From an uncultured Faecalibacterium sp. (GTDB taxonomy: Bacteria; Bacillota; Clostridia; Oscillospirales; Ruminococcaceae): DNA of 29,282 bases. Below, in pieces: positions 15,364-22,808 of the stretch; position 1 is the first letter of the stretch; the number at the start of each line of letters is the position of its first letter. A program made the translations under genes and the position numbers. Below the pieces are notes generated by a model, which saw only the letters and a program-made list of their open reading frames with translations, searched no databases and was not told the DNA's origin. The DNA is taken from the NCBI GenBank assembly GCA_900765705.1, contig CAAFSR010000142.1, forward strand, positions 1 through 29,282, given 5' to 3'.

Positions 15364-17910
15364 TTAATGGGGGGGGGTAACGCGGAAGCGTTTTACGGTC
15401 TGTTCCAGTGCTGCAATGTCCACGGGTTTGGAGAGATGTTCATCCATGCCGGCTTCCTTGCTCTTTTGCATATCCTCAAGGAAGGCGTTGGCGGTCATGG
15501 CAAGGATGGGGATGATCCTGCCCAGCGGATTTTCGCCATTGCGGATGCGGCGGGTGGCCTCCAGGCCGTCCATCACCGGCATCTGCACGTCCATCAAAAT
15601 CATGTCATACTCGCCGGGCTTGACGCTGGCAAAGGCATCCACGATCTCCTGACCGTTGGAGCAGATGGTGCAGCTTGCGCCCTTGGTCTCCAGCAGCATT
15701 TCCAGAATTTCGGCGTTGATGGCGTTATCCTCGGCGCAGAGGAACTTCATCCCGGACAGGGGAGAGACGGCCTCATCCTCCTCCGGGAGGGCCGACGCCG
15801 TCTGCACCTTATCTGCCTCGGCGTCGATGGGAAGTTCCAGCACGACCTCAAAGCGGGAGCCTTTGCCGGGGGCGCTCTCCACATGGATGGTGCCGCCCAT
15901 CAGGTCTACGATGCTCTTGGTGATGGCCATGCCGAGGCCGGTGCCCTGCACCCGGTTGGTGCCGGATTTTTCCTCGCGGGTAAAGGGCTCGAAGAGGGTC
16001 TTCTGGTAGGCCTCGCTCATGCCGATGCCGTCATCCTGTACCACAAAGCGGTATTTGGCATAGTGCTCGGTATGGGTAAGTTCCTCTACCTCCAGCCGGA
16101 TGTGTCCGCCTTGGGGCGTATACTTGACCGCATTGGAGAGGATGTTCATCAGGACCTGATTCAGGCGGTTGGGGTCGGCCAGCACGTTTTCGTGCTGCAC
16201 ATGGTTCTCCACCGTGAAGGTCTGGCGGCGTTGGCTGGCCTGCTGCCGGATAATGCTGTCCAGCTGGCTGACCTGCTGGGGAATGTTCGTTTTTTCAATG
16301 TTCAGGGTGGTCTTGCCGCTCTCGATGCGGCTCATGTCCAGAATATCGTTGATGATGCCCAGCAGCAGCCGACCGGAAGTTTCCAGCTTGCCCAGATGTT
16401 CGGCCAGCTTTTCCGGCTGGTGCAGCTCGTTTTTCATCAGGGTAGTAATGCCGATGATGGCGTTCATGGGGGTGCGGATGTCGTGGGACATATTGGAGAG
16501 GAAGTCTGTCTTGGCTTTGCTGGCCTTTTCGGCTACTTCCAGTGCGGCTTCCACAGCCAGCGTGGTCTGGTGCTCGCCTGTGCGGTCAGACAGATCCACG
16601 ATGCACTTTCTTGCGCCCTGCACATCATTGATGAAGCCGGTCACATGGATATAGCGAGGCTCACCGGTCTCCTGATTGACAAATTCACGCTCCCATTCCT
16701 GCTGGACGCCCTGTTCCATCTGCATCAGATTTTCCAGCCGCGATGCACCGCTGTCGTCTCCGGCAGGGTATAGAACGTGGAGATCCTCCTGCACCGCCTC
16801 GGGAGAGAGGCCCAGAATGCGCTGGACATTGGGGCTGACGTATTCCACCTTGCGAGTTTCAGTGTCGATCATCAGGAACACATCGTCCACATTGCGGGAA
16901 AGGTTCGAGAACAACTCCTCGCGTGCCAGCAGCTGCTGATCCTTTTTCCGCAGCTTTTGCCGGTTGTTCTGTACCACCAGCAGCAGAGCAGCAACGGCCA
17001 GCATACCCGTTGTACCGCTCATCACGGCCATGGTGGTGTATTGCAGCCGGTTCATGTTGGCGTTCACAACGCTTTTGGGAGCAATGCCAAGGATCGTCCA
17101 GTTCTGGAAGGAGGCAGAACCATAAACCATGTAATAGCTGACGCCATGGATGGAAAACTCAAGGTTGCCGCTCTCCCCGGCAGCAAAAGAATCTTGCAGG
17201 GCATCGACCTGTTCTGCCGTAAAACCAGCCGAATTTTTGAGCATGGCAAGGATGTTGTGTACGCCGCGCATATCCGCGCTGCTGCTGTCCAGTACCACGC
17301 GGCCATCCGGCAGCACCGCAAAAGTGCTGCCGTGCCCTTCAAAGGCAGAAATCTTCAGGGAGTCCACCAGATCCTTGTTGTTGTAGGTGACGGCAATGGC
17401 TTCGTAGTCAAAGCCCTGATAGCTGCCTTTTTCCGTGGGGACTGCAAACACCATGATCTCCGGCTTGTCCGGGACCACCGAGTTTGCCACGATAGGCTGC
17501 TGCTCCAGGATCAGCTGCGACAGCGTCCGACCCAGATCAAGATAGCCTCGTTCACCATCCAGTGCGACATAGGAGCCATCCCGCGAAACGAAGAAAAAGT
17601 CTGTAAAATGGTATTCTCCCTTTGCCTGTGCAAGGAAAGAGCAGACATCGGCATCGCTTTGCGCGCTTTCCAGATAAGGTGTCCACATCCGCATGACGCC
17701 CCAGTTGAGAGATACCTTATTGTAAAGGGTCTGGTTTGCCTGATGGTAGATCTCCGTAAGGTGTGCCGTGCTTTCCTCGTAGATGGTGTGCTCCATAAAA
17801 TCCGTAAAGACAACGAAGCTCGTCCAAATACCGATGCCGAGCAGCAGTGCTGCCAGAACTGCGAGGATACGTTTTTTTATCGTAGGCCGCATCGTAGTTT
17901 CATTTTTCAA
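15364..17910 (-). CDS. hybrid histidine kinase: dCache-PAS-HisKA-HATPase-REC
   Basis: An 848-aa membrane kinase. I chose TTG at 17910 because GGGAG sits 9 nt before it and the codon begins 4 nt after the stop of the binding-protein gene; the first in-frame ATG (17892) has no ribosome site. Order: helix 1 (about 14-35), dCache-like sensor (36-288), helix 2 (about 290-312), PAS (about 325-455), HisKA with His476, HATPase (NAVKYT, DDGIGMS, GTGLGMA) and one receiver with Asp774 in MILMDVQMP. Its sensor and PAS half is paralogous to the 6807 kinase, but only one receiver is present. The last codons run through a C9 tract (15369-15377 on the + strand is G9). It is second in the minus-strand operon and is probably coupled to the binding protein before it. 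Confidence 0.87.
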   Translation of the reverse strand: MKNETTMRPTIKKRILAVLAALLLGIGIWTSFVVFTDFMEHTIYEESTAHLTEIYHQANQTLYNKVSLNWGVMRMWTPYLESAQSDADVCSFLAQAKGEYHFTDFFFVSRDGSYVALDGERGYLDLGRTLSQLILEQQPIVANSVVPDKPEIMVFAVPTEKGSYQGFDYEAIAVTYNNKDLVDSLKISAFEGHGSTFAVLPDGRVVLDSSSADMRGVHNILAMLKNSAGFTAEQVDALQDSFAAGESGNLEFSIHGVSYYMVYGSASFQNWTILGIAPKSVVNANMNRLQYTTMAVMSGTTGMLAVAALLLVVQNNRQKLRKKDQQLLAREELFSNLSRNVDDVFLMIDTETRKVEYVSPNVQRILGLSPEAVQEDLHVLYPAGDDSGASRLENLMQMEQGVQQEWEREFVNQETGEPRYIHVTGFINDVQGARKCIVDLSDRTGEHQTTLAVEAALEVAEKASKAKTDFLSNMSHDIRTPMNAIIGITTLMKNELHQPEKLAEHLGKLETSGRLLLGIINDILDMSRIESGKTTLNIEKTNIPQQVSQLDSIIRQQASQRRQTFTVENHVQHENVLADPNRLNQVLMNILSNAVKYTPQGGHIRLEVEELTHTEHYAKYRFVVQDDGIGMSEAYQKTLFEPFTREEKSGTNRVQGTGLGMAITKSIVDLMGGTIHVESAPGKGSRFEVVLELPIDAEADKVQTASALPEEDEAVSPLSGMKFLCAEDNAINAEILEMLLETKGASCTICSNGQEIVDAFASVKPGEYDMILMDVQMPVMDGLEATRRIRNGENPLGRIIPILAMTANAFLEDMQKSKEAGMDEHLSKPVDIAALEQTVKRFRVTPPH

Positions 17911-17914
17911 GAGT

Positions 17915-19825
17915 TTATTCTCCCTGTACAATGGTCAGATACTCGGAGGGGGCGGGGAACTGCTTGCTGACCGCCAGCGAATCCTTCAGGCAGGAGCGGC
18001 TGTCTGCTTTTTCAATGGCATATTCCGTCCGCTTGGCTTTCAGGTTCTCCGGCATGGGGCAGTTGCAGTAGACTTCGTTCTCTATCCACACATCGGTGCC
18101 TGCCACAAATACGGTATAGGCAGCAGCATCGTCCAGCGGTGTACCGTTGATGGTGAGTTCTTCCAGACGGAACTTGCCCTGCTCGTATTCGGTCACCTTG
18201 TATTCCATGCCGCTGGTCACGGGCATATAATTCCGGTGACGGATGGGGTTTGCGCCGTTATCCTTCACGTTCACCAGCCATTCCATCATCTGCCGCAGCT
18301 CTGCACCGGTATATTCACCCTGCGAGACAGCGTAGTTGCCAGCCATTACCCACAAAAGCTGCTGCTTGCTGTAATCGCCGCAGTAGATGGAGGTGGACAC
18401 CAGCGGCGAATAGCCGACTGCAACAGACGCATCATAGGCGGCGCGCAGGGCGTTCATCAGCGAGGAAGCCGCAGCGCTGCCGTGGTCGGTCATGTCGAGG
18501 GAGTATGCGGTGTTCTGGGTGAACAGGATCTCGGTTTCGGGGTCTGCTTTGGGGGTGACCAGCTGCTCATTGAACGCATCGTATCCGGCCCTGGCATCGT
18601 ATTCGCCGGTGATCATCTTGTGGCCCACGTCTTCCGAAATGCGGAAGAACTCGGTGGAGGCCAGACGCATATACAGATGATTTGCGCTGATGACATCCTC
18701 AACGTGTTCCAGAGAGGCGGAGGAGGTAATATTGACTTCCTTGTTATAAGAGAGCACCGCGCCGCCAGAGGCCAGCTTGCTCTGTCCCTCTGCGCTGTAC
18801 ACGGCCCCAAGTACCTTCAGCACAGCAGCCAGCTTTGCCTCGTCCTGTGCTACCGTGTTGGAAACTGCTGCCTGACACATGGGGTAGGTCAGTAGCCAGC
18901 TATCGTTGGCAGTCTCGCCGAAATAGGGCAGAATGGATGCGTTAAAGCCGTACTGGTCAGGCATTACATCCGCTATGCCTGCAGTGGTGCGGATCATGGC
19001 GGTCTGCTGCGCATAGAAAGGCTTGGCAATGGGGTTCAACTCCAACCGGTCGTCACCGGACTGCACACGCACATCCCTGAGGAACTGCTCATATTTTTCA
19101 AAGACTTTCGGCCATACCACATCGTCCAGACCGGTGGAGCCGTCCTCGGTCTCGCTCTCGTAGTTCATGCGCCATGTGGTGCCCTCCAGGCTCATCAGCT
19201 CCGGGATAGCGCTGCCCTGCATGGTTTCCAGACAGGTGTAGTCATACCTCCAGTCTGCCTGATAGCCCTTGATGCCGACAGCCTCAAAGGCATTGATGGC
19301 CGCCACGAACTCAGCGTAGTTGGTGGGCAGGGGGATGTTGTACTGAGCAAACAGATCGACATTTGCAGCCGTGCCGTCCACCTCGGCGCACATGGGCAGC
19401 CAGCGGATCGCACCATCCGGCTCCTGATTGTTGTTCAGGTAGCTGGAATAGAAGGTGCCAGCTACCTCGGTCGTGCTCAGGTCCATCAGGTGCTCTGCCA
19501 GAGGAGCCGCATCGTTCAGGGAGAAGCGGCGGCAGGTGATGATGTCCGGCAGCTGCTCCGCACGGTTCAGCAGGTCGCGGTAGTAGTCCATGGTGTTGAA
19601 GCCCTGAATGAAGTTGAACTCATACTCCGGGAACTTCTGTTCCAGCCACGGAGTAAGCTCTTTCATCATGGAGCGGTCCCACAGGTAAAAGGTGATCTGG
19701 ATCCTGCCGTTCTGGCTGCCCTTGCCGCTCTCGGCCTTACCGCCGCCGCAGGCGGTCAGCGCTGCCGTTGCCGCAGTAATGCCGCAGACCTGCAAAAACG
19801 AGCGGCGGGAGATCTTCTTCATCAT
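17915..19825 (-). CDS. solute-binding lipoprotein (family 1) with 5'-nucleotidase-C-like domain, twin-arginine-like signal
   Basis: A 636-aa lipoprotein, first gene of the minus-strand operon. The N-terminus has SRRSFLQ, a short hydrophobic region and the lipobox ALTAC. Residues about 40-430 are a family-1 solute-binding domain (FYLWDRSM, LPDIITCRRFSLNDAAPL, IPLPTNYAEF). From about 440 there is a 5'-nucleotidase-C-like part (YTGAELRQMM, MPVTSGMEY, NGTPLDDAAAYTV). The order and many segments match 4936-6801 closely, so the two are duplicates in opposite orientation. The start at 19825 (or 19822) follows GAGGAAGG. The stop lies 4 nt before the TTG of a dCache kinase. No transporter partner is present, so a receptor-ligand presentation role is likely. 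The ligand is not identifiable. Confidence 0.83.
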   Translation of the reverse strand: MMKKISRRSFLQVCGITAATAALTACGGGKAESGKGSQNGRIQITFYLWDRSMMKELTPWLEQKFPEYEFNFIQGFNTMDYYRDLLNRAEQLPDIITCRRFSLNDAAPLAEHLMDLSTTEVAGTFYSSYLNNNQEPDGAIRWLPMCAEVDGTAANVDLFAQYNIPLPTNYAEFVAAINAFEAVGIKGYQADWRYDYTCLETMQGSAIPELMSLEGTTWRMNYESETEDGSTGLDDVVWPKVFEKYEQFLRDVRVQSGDDRLELNPIAKPFYAQQTAMIRTTAGIADVMPDQYGFNASILPYFGETANDSWLLTYPMCQAAVSNTVAQDEAKLAAVLKVLGAVYSAEGQSKLASGGAVLSYNKEVNITSSASLEHVEDVISANHLYMRLASTEFFRISEDVGHKMITGEYDARAGYDAFNEQLVTPKADPETEILFTQNTAYSLDMTDHGSAAASSLMNALRAAYDASVAVGYSPLVSTSIYCGDYSKQQLLWVMAGNYAVSQGEYTGAELRQMMEWLVNVKDNGANPIRHRNYMPVTSGMEYKVTEYEQGKFRLEELTINGTPLDDAAAYTVFVAGTDVWIENEVYCNCPMPENLKAKRTEYAIEKADSRSCLKDSLAVSKQFPAPSEYLTIVQGE

Positions 19826-19914
19826 ACAATAATACCTTCCTCACATTTTCGGAAAGCAATACTACGCAAGTGCAGTAGCGCAGTGCTGCCTTAGCTATTC
19901 TTACACATCCCACA

Positions 19915-19965
19915 GGAACTCCGACGCTTGCGGCCTGTCCGCACGGGGCTTTGCGCCGAGTTTCC
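19915..19965 (-). promoter_or_regulatory. structured 5' leader of the five-gene sensory operon
   Basis: The transcript from the 19982-20010 promoter has a leader of about 150 nt. Near its start, GGAAACTC (19965-19958) pairs with GAGTTCC (19921-19915), then GGCGC pairs with GCGTC, and inside that GCGG pairs with CCGC. That is a three-tier stem of about 50 nt. It matches no riboswitch class I know well. It may be only a stabilising or attenuating structure. Confidence 0.35.
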
Positions 19966-19981
19966 ATAAAATGACAATATA

Positions 19982-20010
19982 ATTGTACCATTGCGGCAAA
20001 AGTGTTTCAA
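19982..20010 (-). promoter_or_regulatory. extended -10 promoter of the minus-strand sensory operon
   Basis: On the minus strand: TTGAAA (20010-20005), 17-bp spacer ending ATGG, TACAAT (19987-19982). The TGG before the -10 makes it extended. Transcription would begin near 19975 and cover genes from 19825 down to 9859. It has the same design as the promoter at 4812-4840. Confidence 0.8.
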
Positions 20011-20131
20011 GTTGATTTTGAACGTCTTGCGATATTTTGCATGAAAAATCTGGAAAGTTCTGAATTTCGCTGACTGGAAATAGACTGAAGTGACACATAT
20101 CACAACCAAGTGGACCGAAAGGGGGGATCCG

Positions 20132-20272
20132 ATGAAAAAAACTCCTTTTATTCTGCACGAAAAATTTCGTTCGGACAACAACGAACAGCGCAAAGAACGG
20201 TTTCAAAAGGAATTTGAGCGATATATCATCGATGGATTGTTAAATGCTGTTCCTTCAAGAGCCTGCACCTGA
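20132..20272 (+). CDS. small basic/charged protein upstream of the recombinase
   Basis: A 46-aa ORF with a strong ribosome site (AAAGGGGGG, 5 nt before ATG). It starts MKKTPFILHEKF, is rich in Arg, Lys and Glu, and looks mostly helical, with no membrane segment. It ends 78 nt before the recombinase start and reads the same way, so the two may share a transcript. I do not recognise the family. Small charged proteins beside serine integrases sometimes control excision or integrase expression, so a directionality or regulatory role is possible, but this is inferred from position only. No convincing promoter was found; TAGACT at 20081-20086 has only a weak -35. Confidence 0.55.
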   Translation: MKKTPFILHEKFRSDNNEQRKERFQKEFERYIIDGLLNAVPSRACT

Positions 20273-20350
20273 TGCAGCATCCCTGAATTTGAAGGAGAGA
20301 TGCGTTATGCTGCGCATGGATGCTCGTGTACAAAAAGAAGGGGGCAAATC

Positions 20351-21916
20351 ATGAAAGCAGCAATTTATTGCCGCCTGAGCAAAGAAGATGAAGATAAAAT
20401 TGGCGAATCGGAGAGCATTCAGAATCAAAAGTCGATGCTGCTCCAGTACGCCCTGGAGAAAGGATTTGATATTTACCAGATCTATTCGGATGAGGATTAT
20501 TCCGGCATCGACCGGAACCGTCCGGCATTCAACTCAATGCTGCAAGCCGCAAGCGAACATCAGTTTGATGTGGTACTGGCCAAAACGCAATCTCGTTTTA
20601 CCCGTGACATGGAACTCGTGGAAAAATATCTGCACGGAAAGTTCATGGAGTGGGGCATCCGCTTCATTGCGGTGGTAGACCATGTGGATACGAATGATAC
20701 CGCGAACAAGAAGTCCAGACAAATCAATGGTCTGATTAACGAATGGTATCTGGAAGATCTGTCCACCAATGTGCGCTCCGTGCTCGACCACAAGCGGAAA
20801 GAGGGGCTGTTCATCGGCTCTTTTGCACTTTACGGCTATTGCAAAGATCCGGAGGCAAAGGGAAAGCTCGTAGTTGACCCGGAAGCGGCAGAAATTGTAA
20901 AGCGGATTTTCTCAATGGCTCTCAGCGGGATAGGAGCACATAAAATCGCGCGCATCCTCAACGATGAGAAGGTCCCAAGCCCGACAGCCTATAAGCAGAT
21001 GAACGGCATTCACTATCACATTGCTGCGAAAAACAGGAATGTAGGACTTTGGAGCAGCCCGACGGTGTACCAGATGCTCCATAATCAGACCTACGCAGGA
21101 AATCTGGTGCAGGGGAGACATAAGAAGATCAGCTACAAGACGGAAAAGACGATGTGGCTCCCGAAATCGCAGTGGATCGTTGTAGAAAATACCCATGAAC
21201 CGATCATTGACATGGAAACCTTTGAGACTGTCCAGATGATGCTGAAAGAGCGCACCCGGAGCGGGGCAAAGGGCGAGATACATCCACTTGCAAAAAAAAT
21301 CGTCTGCGGATGTTGTGGAAGCTTTATGGAGCAGACGGGACGACAGCCGAGAGCGGATGGAACACAAAGACGCTATGTTCGCTGCCGGATGCACCAGCGC
21401 GCACCGGAAGTGTGCGGCAACAAGACCTGTACAGAGATGGACGCGTTGGAGAATGCTGTACTGGAACGTATCCGGGCGTATGTAGCAGACTATTTTGACC
21501 CTGAAAAAGTTACCCTTCCAGAACAGGATGACCCTATCCGGCAGCGAGAGCAGGTCAGGCGTGACGAGCTGAAACGGTTGAAGAGCGAAGCAGCCCGGCG
21601 GCGCAAGGCCATGCAGGAGTTGTATCTGGATAAGGTGTCAGGTTTAATTGATGCCGTTCAGTTTTCTGAAATGAACCAGACCTTTCTGGAAGAAGTGAAA
21701 AAGGCAGAGACCCGGATCGATACATTGGAAACGGAACTGGAACAACAGCAGGAAGAGACCGGTGTGGTCCAGACGCAGAGGCAGCGTGTCCGTGAACTGG
21801 CACAGGTTTCGTACCTGACCCGCGAACTTGTTGTACTGTTGGTCCATCGGGTCATTGTCAGCCCAAAAGATCCGCTTACCGGAGAACAAAAAATAACGAT
21901 CGAATGGAATTTCTGA
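20351..21916 (+). CDS. large serine recombinase (site-specific integrase/excisionase)
   Basis: A 521-aa large serine recombinase that would cut and rejoin attP and attB for island integration. ATG at 20351 follows AGGGGGC by 5 nt. Order: resolvase catalytic domain (about 2-150) with nucleophile Ser10 in YCRLSKED and QSRFTRD; recombinase DNA-binding domain (about 165-270) with RRIFSMALSG-like and NDEKVPSPTAYK segments; zinc ribbon starting with Cys319-x2-Cys322 and with later cysteines from Cys345; long coiled coil (about 385-460); short C-terminal tail. The length is typical of Clostridia transposon or phage integrases. No truncation is seen. It ends 44 bp from attR, which supports it as the enzyme that placed this island. 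Confidence 0.95.
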   Translation: MKAAIYCRLSKEDEDKIGESESIQNQKSMLLQYALEKGFDIYQIYSDEDYSGIDRNRPAFNSMLQAASEHQFDVVLAKTQSRFTRDMELVEKYLHGKFMEWGIRFIAVVDHVDTNDTANKKSRQINGLINEWYLEDLSTNVRSVLDHKRKEGLFIGSFALYGYCKDPEAKGKLVVDPEAAEIVKRIFSMALSGIGAHKIARILNDEKVPSPTAYKQMNGIHYHIAAKNRNVGLWSSPTVYQMLHNQTYAGNLVQGRHKKISYKTEKTMWLPKSQWIVVENTHEPIIDMETFETVQMMLKERTRSGAKGEIHPLAKKIVCGCCGSFMEQTGRQPRADGTQRRYVRCRMHQRAPEVCGNKTCTEMDALENAVLERIRAYVADYFDPEKVTLPEQDDPIRQREQVRRDELKRLKSEAARRRKAMQELYLDKVSGLIDAVQFSEMNQTFLEEVKKAETRIDTLETELEQQQEETGVVQTQRQRVRELAQVSYLTRELVVLLVHRVIVSPKDPLTGEQKITIEWNF

Positions 21917-21940
21917 GTCGGAAGACAGTTCGACTGCTCC

Positions 21941-21963
21941 GCTGGGCTATTTTCGTCAGCCCA
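21941..21963. other. attR junction with right attP arm
   Basis: Shared core CCA lies at 21961-21963. The island arm, read on the minus strand, is GACGAAAATAGCCCAGC (21957-21941). It mirrors the left arm (13 of 17). Joining the two ends as in an excised circle puts 10 bp, CCCGTGGGCT, between the arms. The exact centre is TG, inside the shared TGG, so TG is the likely crossover dinucleotide. Confidence 0.75.
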
Positions 21964-22521
21964 GGTCGGATACACCTCACTGGACGCCACGTTGGCGATA
22001 TAGCTGCGGAACGAGACGGTGACGTTCCGGGCCGAGGCGGCGGGCCTGCCGAGATGGACGGTGATATTTTTCGGGATGATGACCCGGTCCAGCACCCGCG
22101 GCACACAGGCGAGGGCGGGGGTCGGGCCGCTGCCGCCGTCGCCGGTGAAGAGGCTGTGGGGCGGGATGACGATGGGGGTGTTGAGGGGGTCCCGCATCTC
22201 CTCGGTGTCGGGTATCATCTCGGGCTGGGCCAGCGTCACCTGCCCGGGGAAGACCTGCACGCCCAGGATGCGGACGGTGCGGTAGCCGGGCTTGGAGGCC
22301 ACGAGGTCACAGACCGCGTAGGGGGGCTGCGTGGTGTTGTTCTCGTCCAGCGAGAGAGCACAGGCTGGGGTGGTAAGGGTGACATCGTCGGCGTTGCCTT
22401 CGGCGTCGGTCAGGCGGGTGGCGGTGAAGCCGTTGCCGCTGACGGTGACGGTCACACCCTCGACAGGGCTGGACTGACGGGCCGCAAAGGCCTGGATGCG
22501 GAGAATTCCGGTGTTCTTCAT
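21961..22521 (-). pseudogene. SpoIID/SleC-like peptidoglycan-binding protein, N-terminal fragment
   Basis: The first 187 codons of the split gene. The start at 22521 is supported by AAAGGAG 9 nt upstream. The first part looks like a carboxypeptidase-regulatory/Ig-like fold (VTVTVSGNGFTATRLTDAEG). The SpoIID domain then begins (VSFRSYIANVASSEVYPTW), including the Glu of the VASSE segment, where the SpoIID catalytic Glu is expected. At TGG (21963-21961) host sequence stops. The frame runs on into island DNA antisense to the recombinase and ends at 21658, giving a 287-aa chimera with a meaningless tail. The missing part is at 1-1482 in register. No signal peptide is evident. The upstream gap holds a terminator and a palindromic repeat; I see no clear promoter. 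Confidence 0.88.
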
Positions 22522-22612
22522 GGAGATACGCTCCTTTGCTGGTAAAAGTATGCTTCTGCCCCAGCGTATTCCGTCCGGCGCCCGGGCGTGCATGACAATG
22601 CCCGGTGCAAAC

Positions 22613-22635
22613 AAAAAAAGCCGCCCGTAGGCGGC
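22613..22635 (-). terminator. terminator of the redox operon
   Basis: On the minus strand: GCCGCC, loop TACG, GGCGGC, then seven T (22619-22613). It lies about 175 bp after the stop of the TlpA-like gene, beyond a palindromic repeat. Confidence 0.8.
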
Positions 22636-22646
22636 AGGGAATTACA

Positions 22647-22789
22647 GAAATCAAATTTTCTCTAAAGGCTTCCCCCGGTTGGGGGGAAGCTGTCACCGCA
22701 GGTGACTGATGAGGGCGCAAACGAGCAGCAGCTTACGGGAAATTGCCCCTCATCCGGCTGCTCTGGGATGAACTCTAAAAGTTGATTTC
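22647..22789. repeat. 143-bp MITE-like palindromic repeat
   Basis: The ends GAAATCAAATTTT (22647-22659) and AAAAGTTGATTTC (22777-22789) form a 12-of-13 inverted repeat. Inside are nested hairpins: GCTTCCCCC/GGGGGAAGC (22668-22690), GTCACC/GGTGAC (22692-22706), and GATGAGGG paired with CCCCTCATC (from about 22708 and 22746). No coding frame. A shorter copy of its AAAGGCTTCCCCCGGT part lies at 26733, so it belongs to a dispersed family. Confidence 0.7.
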
Positions 22790-22808
22790 CGTGGCAGGGG
22801 AGAATAGC

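Larger units (their letters stand above)
1480..21963. mobile_element. 20.5-kb serine-recombinase genomic island carrying sensory genes
   Basis: The two halves of one host gene flank this segment in matching reading frame. They share only TGG (minus strand) at 1482-1480 and 21963-21961. A large serine recombinase lies at the right end, 44 bp from the junction, as is usual for integrases next to their att site. Imperfect 17-bp inverted arms sit just inside both junctions. The content is one recombinase, one small ORF, four hybrid kinases, three solute-binding lipoproteins and one GGDEF-REC-HD-GYP protein. I see no relaxase, type IV secretion, replication, capsid or resistance gene, so it is neither a recognisable ICE nor a prophage. 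Movement may need excision by its own recombinase and a helper for transfer; that is inference. The boundaries are precise to within the 3-bp shared core. Confidence 0.9.

Noticed and set aside
19921..19965. GCAAAGCC in the operon leader as a c-di-GMP-I (GEMM) riboswitch
   Set aside because: The short string matches a GEMM core segment, but the flanking tetraloop hairpin, the CAAACC segment and the later receptor helix are absent. The pairing I see is a simple nested stem.
1480..21963. Island as a prophage or integrative conjugative element
   Set aside because: No capsid, terminase, portal, lysis, relaxase, coupling protein or secretion genes are visible. Only the recombinase links it to those classes.
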